Source: Schistocephalus solidus
Lineage: Eukaryota; Platyhelminthes; Cestoda; Diphyllobothriidea; Diphyllobothriidae
Direction of reading: 5' to 3'
DNA length: 64,000 nucleotides
NCBI GenBank assembly: GCA_017591395.1
Contig: WEDG01002027.1
Span: 38,030 to 102,029 of the forward strand
Numbering within the stretch: position 1 is the stretch's first letter; each line of letters starts with the position of its first letter. Below, piece after piece: positions 1-11,814 of this stretch. The notes beneath the pieces were generated by a model, which saw nothing but the letters and a program-made list of their open reading frames with translations, was not told the origin of the DNA and searched no databases. The position numbers and the translations under genes are program-made.

Positions 1-384
1 TGTTCAAATGCGAATGCACTAGTTCGTTATCCAATTGGTGTGACACCTGGTTACCTTTCCTGTACGTTCTTCGGATAATCGTTAAGTTTATGGTGTAGAC
101 TGGCTTTTGGTTGAAAAGAAACACGGGCAGCTGATCGCTGGTCTTAACAGAAGGTTGTGCTGGTGTACTTCCTACATGTGCGTACTGTGGGCCTTACATA
201 TCAAACTGCAGTGACAATACAATCCTTCAGAACGCAAAAGCATCCTAGGTTGATTACCAGCGTAGAGGTTGCAGTTCGATGGCGAGGTATTCTAAAAATT
301 CTGTGTTCCACGCACATATTTTAAATCAAAAAATACAAAGGGTATGATTCAATGTTATTGTTTAAGTTGCGGTAGTTAAGGAAA

Positions 385-402
385 AAGGCTTTCAACTTGC
401 AA

Positions 403-474
<72 letters not shown>

Positions 475-516
475 TATACAGGCTGCAAGTTAAAAGCTGT
501 TATATATATATAACAG
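385..516. repeat. TA microsatellite inside inverted arms
   Basis: An uninterrupted-looking TA run (about 405-478, one TG interruption near 456) lies between two arms of about 20 bp, one ending in CAACTTGCAACC and the other starting GGCTGCAAGTTAAAAG. The arms are near-perfect reverse complements. A second small perfect palindrome follows at 497-516, with CTGTTATATA mirrored by TATATAACAG. The short Ile-Tyr repeat ORFs predicted over such runs are artefacts. Confidence 0.9.
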
Positions 517-2640
517 TAATGATATAATTTGCTTTCAAATAGAATGAGTGAATGCCCGTTGCAGTGCCCTATTTTCTGCTGAGCGGAAAAGCTAGTTTTT
601 ATTCTCAAAGAAATACTATGCTTATACGCACTACTATAATCCTGCTCAAAATATGGTCAATGAAATCTGCAGGACAATGGCTGATTTTGTCTCAAAATTT
701 CTGTATTTCGATCAGCTTGCTGCGCAAAGAAAACGTAATCAAAAGAGAAAAGGTATTGGCACCTGCTTTGAGCCCTAGATGCCGAGCAGCCTAGATGATT
801 GACAATGAACTGCCTATAAGTATATCCTCAGTAAGCGACACCTCACCACTCAGCATGATATTAACTTGATATCCGGAAACCGGAGGTTTGCCGATAGCGC
901 ATGGAAATGGATTACACAAAAGCACCTACTAAGTGACCTCTTTCGTCTTGAATTTTCCCATGTCCCATGATTACTCCAACATGTGGTACTAATGTATCCA
1001 TACAGGTTTTTAACACGCTGCCCGTCTGTGCAGGACCTCTCCACTACCCAAATGCCGTCAACGTACTTAAGTCACCAAAGTATTCCATTTATGCTAAACG
1101 GAATGACTTTTTGAAACAATTTTTTATCCACGTAGTGGACAATTATTCCGTTCAAAGAACGATGTCTGTATTTGTTTGTCAACTGGGATGTCAGTCGTTG
1201 CACCAGGTTACTAGTACCTTTTGCTTTTTTACTCTTTTATTTATTTTTAATTTTATGCATATGCTAAATGTGATGGGTAATAAAATACTATGAGATTATA
1301 ACGGATAATAAGAAGACAAAAGTTAAATGTTGAATCATAGGCCCATAGTCGGATGCTGCCATAAGCCTACCATAAGCCAATGACCTCGACGTGAACTTCA
1401 TAAACCCTCTTAGACAAGAGAGTTTTTGTTGATGCTACACGAAATAATAAATTTCATAATTTTTCCTAATTTGTGCATAACGTCCATATATTCGAAGTAT
1501 GTTGAAATTAAGCAGGCACTTTTAGAGGCCCACTGATACGACATCCTTGATCCCGGAGTGTTTGTAACGGAAGGTGTTCCTTCGTGCCTCTGTAGGTTTG
1601 AATTTTGAAGTTATGCTTATAAGCAAAGTACCATTGAATAACGAAAAATGAAAAAAATATTAAAATGAAAAAAGGAAAATGAGGATAAATGTCGTTGTCA
1701 ATAGGAGTAAAAATGCAGCATTGATTGCGATTGGGACAAGGTTAACAGAGAGGGGAAAAATAGCCGGTAATTGACAAAAAACTTATGATCGCTGATTTGC
1801 AGTAATACGAATCGCCCAGGCGCTGAGCAACAAAATGTCAAGGAACCTAGCAAAAATGTTCATTTGTGCATTCCCTCAATTGAAGGTTGCCTACCACCAG
1901 AAAAGAAAAGGCTCTATGGGCATGAGTGAAACGCCATTTTATGTAATTTTTTGTTCGTAAAATTTTCCAATTAAGTCATGGCTATGCTGTTGTAGTGTTG
2001 ATAAATTACGGTTAATGGTGTTAAATGAGAATTTTATTTGCAGAAATGAACGTTGGACAATTAAAGATATAAAAACTCGTTTGTATCTTTTTAAAGTTCC
2101 AAATTTTAATTTTAACTTTTAACCCTTATATAAATAAATTGAAAAGAGATGTTTTCGAGCAAAATTATACTATAAAATATTGTGCAAAATAATTCGGCAC
2201 TCGTAGGTATTTTCCCTCCTTACAGATACCCAATCCATACTTTGCGACCCTTTAGCTATTTATGAATGGCCATTAACAGTTTATTTCTAAAATAACCCGT
2301 CTTGCATTTTATTAGCAAGTTGACGGAGCTCCATTGTTAACTTCCAAACGTTCTGATATTACGCCATCCAAAATCTCTTCTATTGCTAAGCGTACATCGT
2401 TAACTAAACCCGAGCAACAAAGCTGTGTTAGAAAAACGTCCGCACACAATCTTTGGCTTGCTTCAGATGCTCATATCTTCCCGTATCCAAAATTTCCTCA
2501 AACAATCAAAATTCCAATCGTTTTATAGCTTCCTTGAAGGATTTTTAAATGCATTTTTTTATATTAGCTGCCCTGCTGATACCGTTATGGTTAGGCTGGA
2601 CATAATGTCATCGTTACATGTGAAGTAACTAAGACTTTGG
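517..2640. other. No recognisable gene or repeat
   Basis: Both strands contain only short ORFs (none above about 110 codons) without recognisable motifs. I see no long inverted or direct repeat partner in the window. There are AT-rich stretches, for example around 1640-1690. The sequence may be intronic or intergenic. Confidence 0.5.
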
Positions 2641-3310
2641 AAGGTATTCCAGTTAACAATAGGCCTACGGTAGAGTCTAAAAAAGGTTAAATGCCTGAGA
2701 GAAAGTAAGATTACTAGACTGAAAGACCTGCTTGTTAACCAGTTTCTACTTCGTGCGCCAATACTGTTACTGTCTTCTCCACTGACTTTTTGAGGAAGAT
2801 GAAGCGTCTTAGAGGTTAGCACAGTAAACTGACGCATTTTTGGTGCTAATTTAGATTCTTTCCGTGAAAATTTTATTTTTACTTCCCCAACATTTTCGCG
2901 TCCCTCAAACTACGGTTCGCTACTGCCATTAGTCCTATCTATCGAGCCTGTTTCAACAGTGAAAAAAAATTTAAATGTTTTGTGGTACAACAGCTGTTAA
3001 GCTGGATTTTGCAGGATCATTATGCTCTCAGATGGCCCATTTTTTTCAAACCCCTTTTGAACTTGTACTTTATCGATTGCAAGTTCCCTGAGGAGTGGCG
3101 TAAAGTTAGGATTGATTCTCTTACCTAAAATGCACTAACATTTGCAAAATATTAATGATAAACTGCCCCGTCTTTCGCACTCCTTACGTTGGCAGAACGC
3201 GTTTGTTTAGATATGACCTTATCATTCTCATCCAATTATTCAAATCTCTTACAATAAACATATAAGACTAAACTTATTGCGCTAGATAGAGTTGCTGTTT
3301 GGGTCAATTC
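2640..3310 (+). pseudogene. Degenerate LINE reverse transcriptase fragment
   Basis: Reading through stops and frame changes, the plus strand around 3060-3115 gives a segment containing FPEEWRKVRIDSL. This resembles the region before the palm domain of CR1/Jockey-type LINE reverse transcriptases, where F-P-x-x-W-R-x-A is usual. The adjoining sequence (about 3120-3310) recurs on the minus strand at about 45683-45930. No catalytic motif survives. The LINE assignment rests on one short motif and on the shared copy, so it is moderate only. Confidence 0.4.
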
Positions 3311-3645
3311 TGCTCTAAAAGATTTATATAAGTGTACACGTAAACATAACCCCTTCCCTGAAACCAAAACGTACCCTAACTAAATCCAAAAACCATAACG
3401 TAAGCCGTTTAACTAATCGAAAGAAAGCCAAACCAAAATTATAACAGTATAAAAACTAATAATCTCAACATTAACCCCAAACCCAGTCATAAGACCAACC
3501 CGTTACCTTACCGACATCTCTTAACTTAACCAGATTACTAACCTAAGCCATCACCGTACACCTCAACGTAACACCTTAACCAAAAATAAACGAACCCAAC
3601 ACAAACCGTTACACAAGCCTTAATCCTGATCGGAAGAAATTCTTA

Positions 3646-3750
3646 CCTCGTAGCTCAGTTGGCTAGAGCGTTGGCTGTACTAAAGCCTTGCCCTTGCTGG
3701 CGTGGGTTTGAATTTCACCGAGGCTGCTGAGCTTTTCACAAGTGTGTCAA
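3646..3750 (+). repeat. tRNA-derived SINE copy inserted in satellite
   Basis: Positions 3646-3723 fold as a tRNA-like head. CCTCG pairs with CGAGG as acceptor, and TAGCTCAGTTGG matches the RNA polymerase III A box. A GGCT/AGCC anticodon stem with loop GTACTAA follows, then a degenerate B box, GGTTTGAATTT. A non-tRNA tail with the word CACAAGTGTGTCAAAG follows and is shared with a copy near 18410. The spacing of the satellite anchors on each side is 313 bp, against about 222 bp elsewhere, so roughly 90 bp was inserted. A functional tRNA is unlikely because of the degenerate B box. Confidence 0.7.
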
Positions 3751-4439
3751 AGGAAAAAAACATAACAGTTATGCAAAATCACAAAAATCACAACCCCAAT
3801 CGTACGCCTAACCTGTTACTGAAGACCACATATAAACTGGACCATAATAATTACCCAAAACATAACACTACACATTAACATAAGATATAAAACAAAACAA
3901 AAACTTAAACCATAACGTAACACAAACCCTTACCCTAATCTTTTGAAACTCTAATCAAAACCATGAGAGTAAACAAAAATCAAAGACCCAACAATTATGC
4001 CAAACCCAGTCGTACAACTAACCCGTTACCTAAACACCATCTGTAAACTGAAGGATTATATTTCAAACAAACCATAACAATACAATTCAAGGTAACGCCG
4101 AAAACAAAACGAAAACTAACCCGAACGAAACCCAACACAAACCCAACCCCAGTCATTTGTCTAACCCTGTTAAATTAAAACCATCTCTTAACTGAACTAG
4201 AATACTTTTCTGAAACATAACCGTTCACATCAACGTCACTCCTAAACCAAACCTAACCCCTTAATCGAATCACAAGCCCTAACCCTCATCGAAACCATAA
4301 TCTGTGTGATTAAGGTCAGGCTTTACACCAAATATTAGCTGTAAGGCGGTAGCAATAACAGCATACCCAGTCATAAAACTAACCCGTAACCTTAACACCA
4401 TCTCTAAACTGAACTAGAATACTAACGCAAAACATAAAC

Positions 4440-4985
4440 GTAGGGTAAGGTTTAAATTGAAAGTAAAGGGGCAGAGTTGGGGTTAGGTACGAGAAAAAGC
4501 TAAGGTTATTATCGTGTTGAATTTTGGGTTAATGTTAAAGGCAGTGGTTTAAGATTGAGGGGAGAGTTTAGTTTTATTGTAGGGTTTGTAAAAGGTGTAC
4601 GACACAGATATATTTACCCTTCATTTTACTTATCGTAGGGCCGCCTTTTTTAAGGGAGCGGGCGGGTGTTCCGAATCCCGTGTTTTTTTAGGCGGCCATA
4701 CAATGCATCTCTAACCACGGGTATATGCTCTACAGTCGCTAACGTCTTTCTTATTCACTGAACGTCCTCTCACACACATTTAATACTTTAAGCGTAATAC
4801 ATTTTATAGATATGCGTACTTTTAGCGGTTTTGCTAACATTAGAAGGCCTGTTAGATGCCATACCTCCATCCAACCTCCCTTCCACGGAAAGCCAAGTTC
4901 ACTCCACTCCAGTTTAAGCAAAACCAACACTAAACCTAAGTAAACCCACCCCAACAGTGACAAAAGCCCTAGACCTAATTGGAAG
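4440..4985 (-). repeat. Strand-switch cassette, copy 1
   Basis: Inside the C-rich satellite the strand character flips to G-rich (4440-4580). It is then followed by a distinctive non-satellite core (about 4580-4985) containing GGGCCGCC and GGGAGCGGGCGGG and a CATACAATGCATC word. The same arrangement appears in opposite orientation at 13985-14575 and 44868-45440. No protein-coding capacity is visible. It may be a non-autonomous insertion or a rearranged satellite variant. Confidence 0.7.
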
Positions 4986-5120
4986 AAAAACTAACCAAAA
5001 TTATAACAGTTAACCAAAATCATAAGGGTAAAATAAAACCTTAACCCAGTCATATGCCCAACCGAAGGACAGGCTCTAATCATAAAATGAAAATCCTAAC
5101 CAAAAATAAAACAGCAAATG

Positions 5121-5154
5121 TAAAGTATAAAGTATAAAGTATATAAAGTATAAG
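5121..5154. repeat. Short AAGTAT-type microsatellite
   Basis: Four imperfect tandem copies of a TAAAGTA-like word sit within the satellite block. The array is local and short. Confidence 0.7.
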
Positions 5155-6469
5155 ACTAACAATAACTTCAACCCTGGTCATTCCTCTAACCCGTAAACTT
5201 AAAACCATATTTAAAATGAACCCTAATACCAACCCAAAAATCATGCGTAAACGTCAACATAACCCCTTGAACAAAACCAATACCAACCATAACTAAATTA
5301 AACCCAACCAGAAGATGTACTAAGTGAAACATTAGAGTAAACTAACACTAGAAGGGCAGTAAAAACCCGAGCCACGGTCATACTTATATCCCGTTATCTT
5401 AAAATCCTCTCGAACCTGCATCATAATGTTTACACAAACCATAACCATTAACTCAAACATAACGCGCTTAAATCAAACTAGAACTAACCCTAACTAAACC
5501 GAAACAGAAGCCAGAACACAACCCCTATCACTAATCGGAAAAAAACATGAACTGAAAATGTAACTGAATGCCTTAACCATAAGGCAACCAATAACCCTAA
5601 CCACAATCAAACGTCTAACGCTTAGCCTAAACAAAATATCTAAACTGAACCATAGTACCTACTCAAACCATAACCGTAAACTTCAACGTAAGCACTTAAC
5701 CAAAACTAGTAATGCCTTAATCTCACCTAAACCGAAAAACAAGCTTTAAGCCTAATTGGAAGAAATCCTATCCAAAACATAACAGTAAGCAAACTACATA
5801 AGGGCGACAAAAACAACAACCCCGTTCACACTTCTAAAACGTTAACCTTACACTATCTCTTAAGGGAACCATCGTGCTTACACAAATCTTAAATGTACCC
5901 CTCAACGTAACCCCTTAAAAAACCGTATATATCTCTTACTTAAGTTACCGGAAACCGTTACGCAAGAAATAATCCTAATCAGAAGAAACGATGACAAAAA
6001 CAAAATAGTTATCCTTAATCTTTAGCCCAACAATAACCAAACCCCAGTCATAATGAAACCCCCAAAAAACAACCAAAGCTAACCCTTAAAAAACTCAACC
6101 AACACAATAACACAAGCATAAAACCTAATCAGATGAAACCCTTACCAAATATATACATCCGTAAACCAAAGCCATAAGGTCAAAATTCACCCGACACCCA
6201 GTCATTGTTCTATGCGTTACATTTACATCATCTCTAAACTGAACCATAAAACCTTAAGAAAACATAAACATACACTTATGTAACACCTAAACGAAAACCT
6301 AATTAAGACCTTATTAAACACAACCTAAACCGTAACACAAGCCCAACCCCAATCATACGTCACACCTTAACACTATGTGTAAACTGAACCACAAATGTTA
6401 CCCTAACTAAAAATATAACATTAACCCTGGAATTATTCTAACCTAAACAATAAGAGCAAAACCAATCCT

Positions 6470-6650
6470 CGACTTTAAGCGAAACCGTAACCTTTCAATG
6501 TGAGAAAATCGTAAGGTGAATCACAAAACCAAATGGGAAATCTAATACAGAAATTAACATTTGAACTTAGCCTTTCCTCAAACGTAAGCCTATAAGTAAC
6601 CACAGACGCAAGTCTTATCAGAACCCGATACGTGTAAATTCAAACCAAAC
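6470..6650 (-). repeat. Dispersed repeat F1, copy 1
   Basis: Words such as CTTTAAGCGAAACCGTAACCTTTCAATG and CTCAAACGTAAGCC (written here in short pieces: TTTAAGCGAAACC, TCAAACGTAAGCC) are shared with 42540-42735 in the same orientation and with 12670-12840 and 27780-28010 in the opposite one. It is non-coding as far as I can see and borders the satellite blocks. Confidence 0.6.
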
Positions 6651-6654
6651 ACCC

Positions 6655-7300
6655 TTAACCTAAGAGACAGAGGAGGCCACTCGGGATAGCGTAGAAGGTT
6701 ACTGCATTGTCCATACGATACAAAAGATGCAAACACTTATAGTTATTTACAGAAGAATCCATAGCAACAGCAGACAGCACTAAAAGATCAATGACAGACG
6801 CTTGGTATTCCTTTTCAGCTGCTTTGATTATAGTCACGTTTTTCCTAAAGGCGTTTATCTTTAAAGTATCCATCTTAATCGGCGATAACCTTTCTCTGAT
6901 TCTTTGTGGTCACATCATCAGAATCTATTGTAGCTTACGCATTTGAGCAAAGCCAGTGCAATAATTTAACAAGCTGCTGAATTATGTTTTGATTATGTTT
7001 CGCTTACTGTCTGAAACAGCGTAGGTAAATGACGCCGGTGACTAGACACAAAGCGTAGGGGAATGGATTGAAAAACATTTCTAATTGAGTGCACACGTAA
7101 GGCAACGGTGGAAGTATAAGAACAATTTGAGGATCGTCTAGAGGAGATGCATGGAAATTTTTCAGCAAATTTAGCGGACCACCTTCAGGTTTTTTTCAAA
7201 TAAAATAATTCTGATAATCAGAAGGCAATGAAAATCACTCCATCTCAACTAGGCTTTTAGAAAACCAGAATATCCACCAGGAAGATCGGCATAGTAATGT
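6655..7300 (+). repeat. Dispersed repeat R2, long copy with a small minus-strand ORF
   Basis: The segment 6890-7300 contains the R2 signature words GACGCCGGTGACTAG, GCGTAGGGGAATGGATTG, ATTGAGTG and AGCGGACCACCTTC. It extends on its left into a minus-strand 72-codon ORF (6655-6873) starting MDTLKINAFRKNV. The first part of that ORF reappears with minor changes next to the R2 copy at 47588-47680, in inverted position. Other R2 copies lack this extension. The ORF could be a captured exon or an old element ORF; I do not recognise it. Confidence 0.6.
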
Positions 7301-7379
7301 AAGAAATATTTAGGCTAGGATTAAGTGTATTTTTTTAGAAAAAAAACAGAAGGCATGCCGTCATCTCATTTCCTATCGG

Positions 7380-8010
7380 AAACCAAGTTGCATCTATCTA
7401 TCACCACAGTTATATGTCTAAACCGTTTGCCTAACACCATCTCTTAACTGAACCATCATACTTTCACAAAACAGAACCGTACACTGTAACGTATCTCCAA
7501 AAAACCCAAAATAAACCCTAACTCTACCCAACCAAAACAATAACACAAGCATATAACCTAATCAAATGAAGCCCTTAACAAATATGATACAGTAAACTAA
7601 AGTCATAAGGCCAACAATCACTCAACACCCAGTCATTTGTCAACGCGTTACATTTAAAATATCTCTAAACTGAACAATATAACTTAAAAAAACATAAACA
7701 TACACTAAGGTAACCTCTAAACGAAAACCCAATCTAGCCCACATATACCACAAACTAAACCGTAACACAGGCCGAAACCCTAATCGGAAGAAACCTTACC
7801 CAAAAACATAACAGTAAACCAAAAACAACAGGCCAACAATAACCCTAACCTCAATTATACTTCTAACCCAAACTGAACCATAATACTTATCAAAACCAAA
7901 ATCGAACACTTCAACGTTACCCCTAACGTAAAACCAAAGCCAATCCTTACGTTCACCAAAAAGAAGATCTAACCGAAAACATAACATTTAACCCTGGGTT
8001 TTTTTATAAC
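7380..8010 (-). repeat. 222-bp satellite, C-rich block
   Basis: Anchor words (CACAGTTATATGTC, CCAGTCATTTGTC, CTCAATTATACTTC) recur at about 7402, 7628 and 7850, that is 226 and 222 bp apart. This block lies between two R2 copies. Confidence 0.75.
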
Positions 8011-8029
8011 CACAGCCGCAAGACAAGGT

Positions 8030-8480
8030 TTTGATTCCATTTCGCTATCTGTCAGAAAAAGCGTAGGCCACATTAATCATCAAACTCAATAGTAGCTTTC
8101 GAATTTGAACAAACCCAGTGCTACTGGAAATAAATTTTCAATTTCCGTCATTGATCGATGTGCTGAATTCTGTTTTGATTCTGTTTCGCTTGCTGTCTGA
8201 AACAGCATAGGCGAATGACGCCGGTGACTAGACGCAAAGCGTAGGGGAATGGATTGCAAAACATTTCTAATTGAGTGTACACGTAAGACGACGGTGGAGG
8301 TAGGGTAACATTTGATGATCGTCTGGAAGAGATGCATGGAAAATTTTTCAGCAAATTTAGCGGACCACCTTCAGGGTGATTTCAAATAAAATAATTCTGA
8401 GAAATAAATGGTAATGAAAATTACCCCATCTCAACTTGGCTTTAAGAAAACCAGAATAAACACCAGATATTTTGGCAAAG
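8030..8480 (+). repeat. Dispersed repeat R2
   Basis: This copy is closely similar to 6950-7300. It has the same order of words: GACGCCGGTGACTAGACGC, GGGGAATGGATTGCAAAACA, GATGATCGTCTGGAAGAGATG and AGCGGACCACCTTCAGG. Short ORFs on both strands are present but differ between copies, so coding is doubtful. Confidence 0.75.
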
Positions 8481-8659
8481 GCATTAGGGTTTCGTTTTCC
8501 ACAAAGAACAAACGGCACGCTATCCTCTCATTGCCTTGCATAAAATGAGTTTTTCTAACTATCCCCTGAGTTAAAGATACGTGAAATTCACAGGGTATAG
8601 TGAATGTATGTCAACCAAAGTTTATCGTTGATGCTTACGCAGTTGCTGACTGCGGAGTT

Positions 8660-8960
8660 TAAATTCTCCCAGCATAAATGATTGCAAAGATTTAACTTTG
8701 ATATAAATGTATGCTGTTGGTTTATATTAAATTAATGAATAATATTTAAATTATAGTTAAGATTTGTTTTAAGCGAAATACTTAGGCTTTTGTCTAAAAC
8801 GTTAATGGTAAGCTTTGCGCAAATTGATATGTTAAAAGATGCTGAAGCCTTTACGTTGAAGGGCGTAATTAGTTCAAGCAATAGGCATTGTGAGTTATGA
8901 TTTATCTTGGCCACTTGTGATGAGGTCTGGCTTTATATCAAATATTAGCTGAAAACTTAG
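8660..8960 (+). repeat. Dispersed repeat R3
   Basis: The unit starts near TGATTGCAAAGATTTAAC and ends near TTTATATCAAATATTAGCTG. It includes GGCGTAATTAGTTCAAGC. Further copies lie at 9280-9575 and 62180-62530 (same orientation) and 43740-44090 (inverted). A fragment of its end also lies near 4310-4350. It carries no convincing coding sequence. Confidence 0.75.
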
Positions 8961-9280
8961 GAATAATCGTCATAGTAACCTAAAATCAGGAGTCCAACAA
9001 TAACACCATAACCCTATAGCAATATATAGAAACTGAATCATCATACTTACCCAAAGCATGAACGTGCACTTTAATGAAACAAAAAATCCTTACAAAAAAA
9101 CAAAACATTCAATCCAAATCATAAGATCAACAATAACGACAACCTCAATCAAACGACTTACCATTTTTTCTAAGACGATCTCTAAACTGAACCCTAATAC
9201 ATGCCCAAACCGTAACCGTTCACTTCAAAATGACCCCTTAACCATAACCAAAACAAAACCTAACCTATACTAACCCTAAC
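8960..9280 (-). repeat. Short C-rich satellite block
   Basis: Satellite words (AACTGAATCATCATACTTACCC, in part; CTAAACTGAACCCTAATAC; CCAAACCGTAACCG) are present in about one to one and a half monomers, sandwiched between two direct R3 copies. The 71-codon ORF here is a low-complexity Lys/Thr/Asn reading of the repeat. Confidence 0.65.
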
Positions 9281-9575
9281 CGTTAATGATTGCAAATATT
9301 TAACTTTAGCATAAATGTATGTTGTTGGATTATGTTAAGTTCAAAGATTATACTTAAATGATGGTTAATATTTTTTTGCGGCGTAAAACTTCGGCTAATG
9401 CCTAATAGTTAATGGTTGGCTTTGCGCAAATTGATATGGTCGAAGATGCTGAAGCCTTTGCGTTGAAGGGCGTCATTAGTTCTAGCCATGTGCATTTTGA
9501 GTAATGTTTTGTCTTAGCCACTTGTGATGAAGTCATGCTTTACACCAAATATTTGCTGTAAGAGGGTAGCATTTG
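9280..9575 (+). repeat. Dispersed repeat R3, second copy
   Basis: The same unit as 8660-8960 repeats in tandem orientation after the satellite spacer. It continues into the long repeat R4, exactly as the R3 copy at 62180-62530 does. Confidence 0.75.
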
Positions 9576-11100
9576 ATTTCCACATCGATCGGGAATTCGG
9601 ACCTTCATTTCAACGATAGCGTTAGAGTTAATGGCTGGACCCTGCATTTCGGCTTCACCTTTTCAGAACTGCGACAGAACATCAGGGGGTGCAGTGCTTG
9701 GGTGTGTCCAAGGCGAGTTTCTGTTTGATCATATTTCGTTTGTATCTGTGCTCAGCTTTTTCTGCACGCTGTGAAATGTCTTTTCATATAAAATATTTTG
9801 ACAGAAAAGTGACTAAGAAGATTCTGGAAACGTTGTTCAATGTATAATTTGTAAAGGGTGACAACAAACATGTGACATCTTTAATTGAAGCATCACCGAC
9901 TACGCGAGTATTATTTGAAATTATATATTTAAACTACACCAGATGGGGTTTATTCTTAAACTTTGAAGGTGACGGCAAAATGTGTCCTAAAATGCGATAT
10001 ATCAGGCCAAAATTTAAGTGACTATTAAACCTCTACCCCTCTATTCTCAACAGCCATTGTTATGGTCTCAATGATCACATTTCTTCGCCACCGGAAAGTG
10101 AAGTTGTAATTTCTTAGTTTTGTTGTACATAAAAACAACCTCTCGAAATAAAAAAAACGTTCATTTTAATAAAATCCTCTGGCATCCAGAGACATTGAAC
10201 CGAAACAGGAATATTTATTGAAAGGAATTTCTATTTTCCTATTGGGTGTGATTTTATTCAATGATTTGAAGATATCCGTTCTGACCTGATTTAAGTGAAT
10301 AAAAACCGGATCCGTTTATATTCGATTGTCGAATTCCCATGGAAGTGGTAGAGTATCACAGAATGCGCATCGGCATGCGTAAGTTCAGCACAATTGGAAA
10401 AAAATGAACTGGAGTCACTGAAGAATTATATTGATTAAATGATGATAGAGGCTAGTCGCCTAGATTATGCAGCAAAATTTTCCATTGTTGCTTTTTTTTA
10501 ATCGGACAATTAAATTGAAATCCACCTCACTGAAAAATGTTTTTTTTTGGACCTTCGACATCGACAATGGAAATTTCTGCCCAGCTACGTAGCCGGGATC
10601 ATAAGTTCAACACAAGCTAAGTAACAGGCACGAATGGTTATGTGGTTTGCACAGGAGAGAGGAAAGAGAGAGAGTGAGGTCAACAACATGGGTTGAATCT
10701 GCTTAATAAATTTGGAAATTTCCACCATACTTAATCCAACTTGTTCGAATTATTTATCACGCCTGAACAACGTTTGTGTGATAATTGCAAATTGGCGGGA
10801 AAACTCGGTCCTTCTGGTCAGTAATGTGTCTATTGTAGGGGAATGTCTGGAGCAGTGATAGTATGGTTTAATTTACTTTTCTAAAAATGGAGTTTAAAGC
10901 ACTTTAAGGCACGTAGGTTCTGGGTTGACCCGTGTGAAAGACTGATATAAAGATAGGAAGCAAGCCATATGTGGCAGGTGGATGTGTCTTATCGCATCAT
11001 TAGCCGTTGTGTTAGGATTTGTAATCAACAGCATTGGCGTAAATGGTTTGAGTCAATGACCATCTCCTACCAGACGTTGATATGACTGACTGATGACAAT
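9576..11100 (+). repeat. Long dispersed repeat R4
   Basis: About 1.5 kb is repeated in the same orientation at 62530-64000, which is cut by the window end. Shared words include GACAGAAAAGTGACTA, ACAACAAACATGTGACATC, AACTACACCAGATGGGGTT, GTAACAGGCACGAATGG and GTCCTTCTGGTCAGTAATGTGT. No ORF is conserved between the copies and no reverse transcriptase motif is visible, so it may be a non-autonomous element or a LINE untranslated region. Confidence 0.75.
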
Positions 11101-11375
11101 TTGTAAGTCCGAAATTTCCATTCCAGTTTCCTAGGCCGTGCTGGTCATCTCATTCTGTTTATACTAATGGTTGCTTTGTGAATGCTTGCCGAGCTATAGA
11201 TTGAATCCTACAGCCAAACAAGTAAAAGCGGATCCAATTGCCCTATCGCTGAACGCGCTTTACTCGTAAGTAATAATCCTGATAGCAACCAACTGGACAA
11301 AGAGCACGTGGCTACACTCTCAGAGTGGTTGACTCAATGATCGATTATGCTGCATTTGAATACCACGTGCCCCGA
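11040..11375 (+). repeat. Repeat R6, first copy
   Basis: The run from AGTCCGAAATTTCCATTCC to GACTCAATGATCGATTATGC is repeated in order at about 12235-12490 (AGTCCGAAATGACCACTC to GACTCAATGATCAATGATTC), clearly diverged. The window ends (63980-64000) at the start of another copy. Confidence 0.7.
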
Positions 11376-11389
11376 AAATGGGATCATGT

Positions 11390-11540
11390 AGCAGTAAATT
11401 TAGCGGACCACCTTCAAAGTGATTTCAAATAAAATACTTTTAAGAAGTAAATGGCAATGAAAATCACCCCATCTCAACTTGGCTTTTAGAAAACCAGAAT
11501 AAACACCAGGCATTTTGGCAAAGGACATGAGGGATGTCAA
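11390..11540 (+). repeat. Repeat R2, partial copy
   Basis: Only the right part of R2 is present: AGCGGACCACCTTCAAAGTG, TTCAAATAAAATACTTTT and CATCTCAACTTGGCTTTTAG. The following 270 bases (11540-11815) show nothing I recognise. Confidence 0.65.
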
Positions 11541-11814
11541 AAACTGCAATGCGTGTGATTGTTAACTGGGGAGTTGGGGTGGCGTGCGTTCAACACCTGG
11601 AGTCGGCCAGGAAAGAGTAGGTTACTAATAATAACGTGGATGTTCCCGCTGCCCTTGGGTTAAAAATAGACAAGCTAGTGAACGCGGCGAAAACGTTTTA
11701 CCGATGTGAACATTTACTTTTATTTGGAAAAGAATTTTGACTACTTAACAGAACAAAATCACCTGCTGACGTATTGAAGATAGGGCGTAACTGTGGTAGA
11801 GGCAGTTTGTGTTT

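Larger units (their letters stand above)
3310..6470 (-). repeat. Degenerate 222-bp telomere-like satellite, C-rich orientation
   Basis: The block is full of AACCCTAAC-, CCAGTCAT- and CATAAGGCCAAC-like words that recur at spacings near 210-226 bp. The CCAGTCAT anchor is seen near 3483, 3796, 4006, 4149, 4367, 5046, 5375, 5601, 5822 and 6044. Some intervals are shortened or carry insertions. The outer edge near 3310-3345 is the conserved border also found at 15340-15372 and 45650-45682. It is interrupted by a tRNA-like SINE (3646) and a strand-switch cassette (4440-4985). It resembles the TTAGGG telomere repeat in base composition but is not a telomere array. Confidence 0.8.

Noticed and set aside
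321..608. Ile-Tyr repeat protein across the TA run
   Set aside because: A translation of a TA microsatellite; the same artefact occurs at 16129-16404 and 16838-17159.
3646..3723. Functional tRNA gene
   Set aside because: Degenerate B box, unusual variable region and several similar decayed copies point to a SINE.
3310..6470. CRISPR-like array from regularly spaced words
   Set aside because: Unit is about 222 bp, degenerate and continuous, without identical short repeats and unique spacers.
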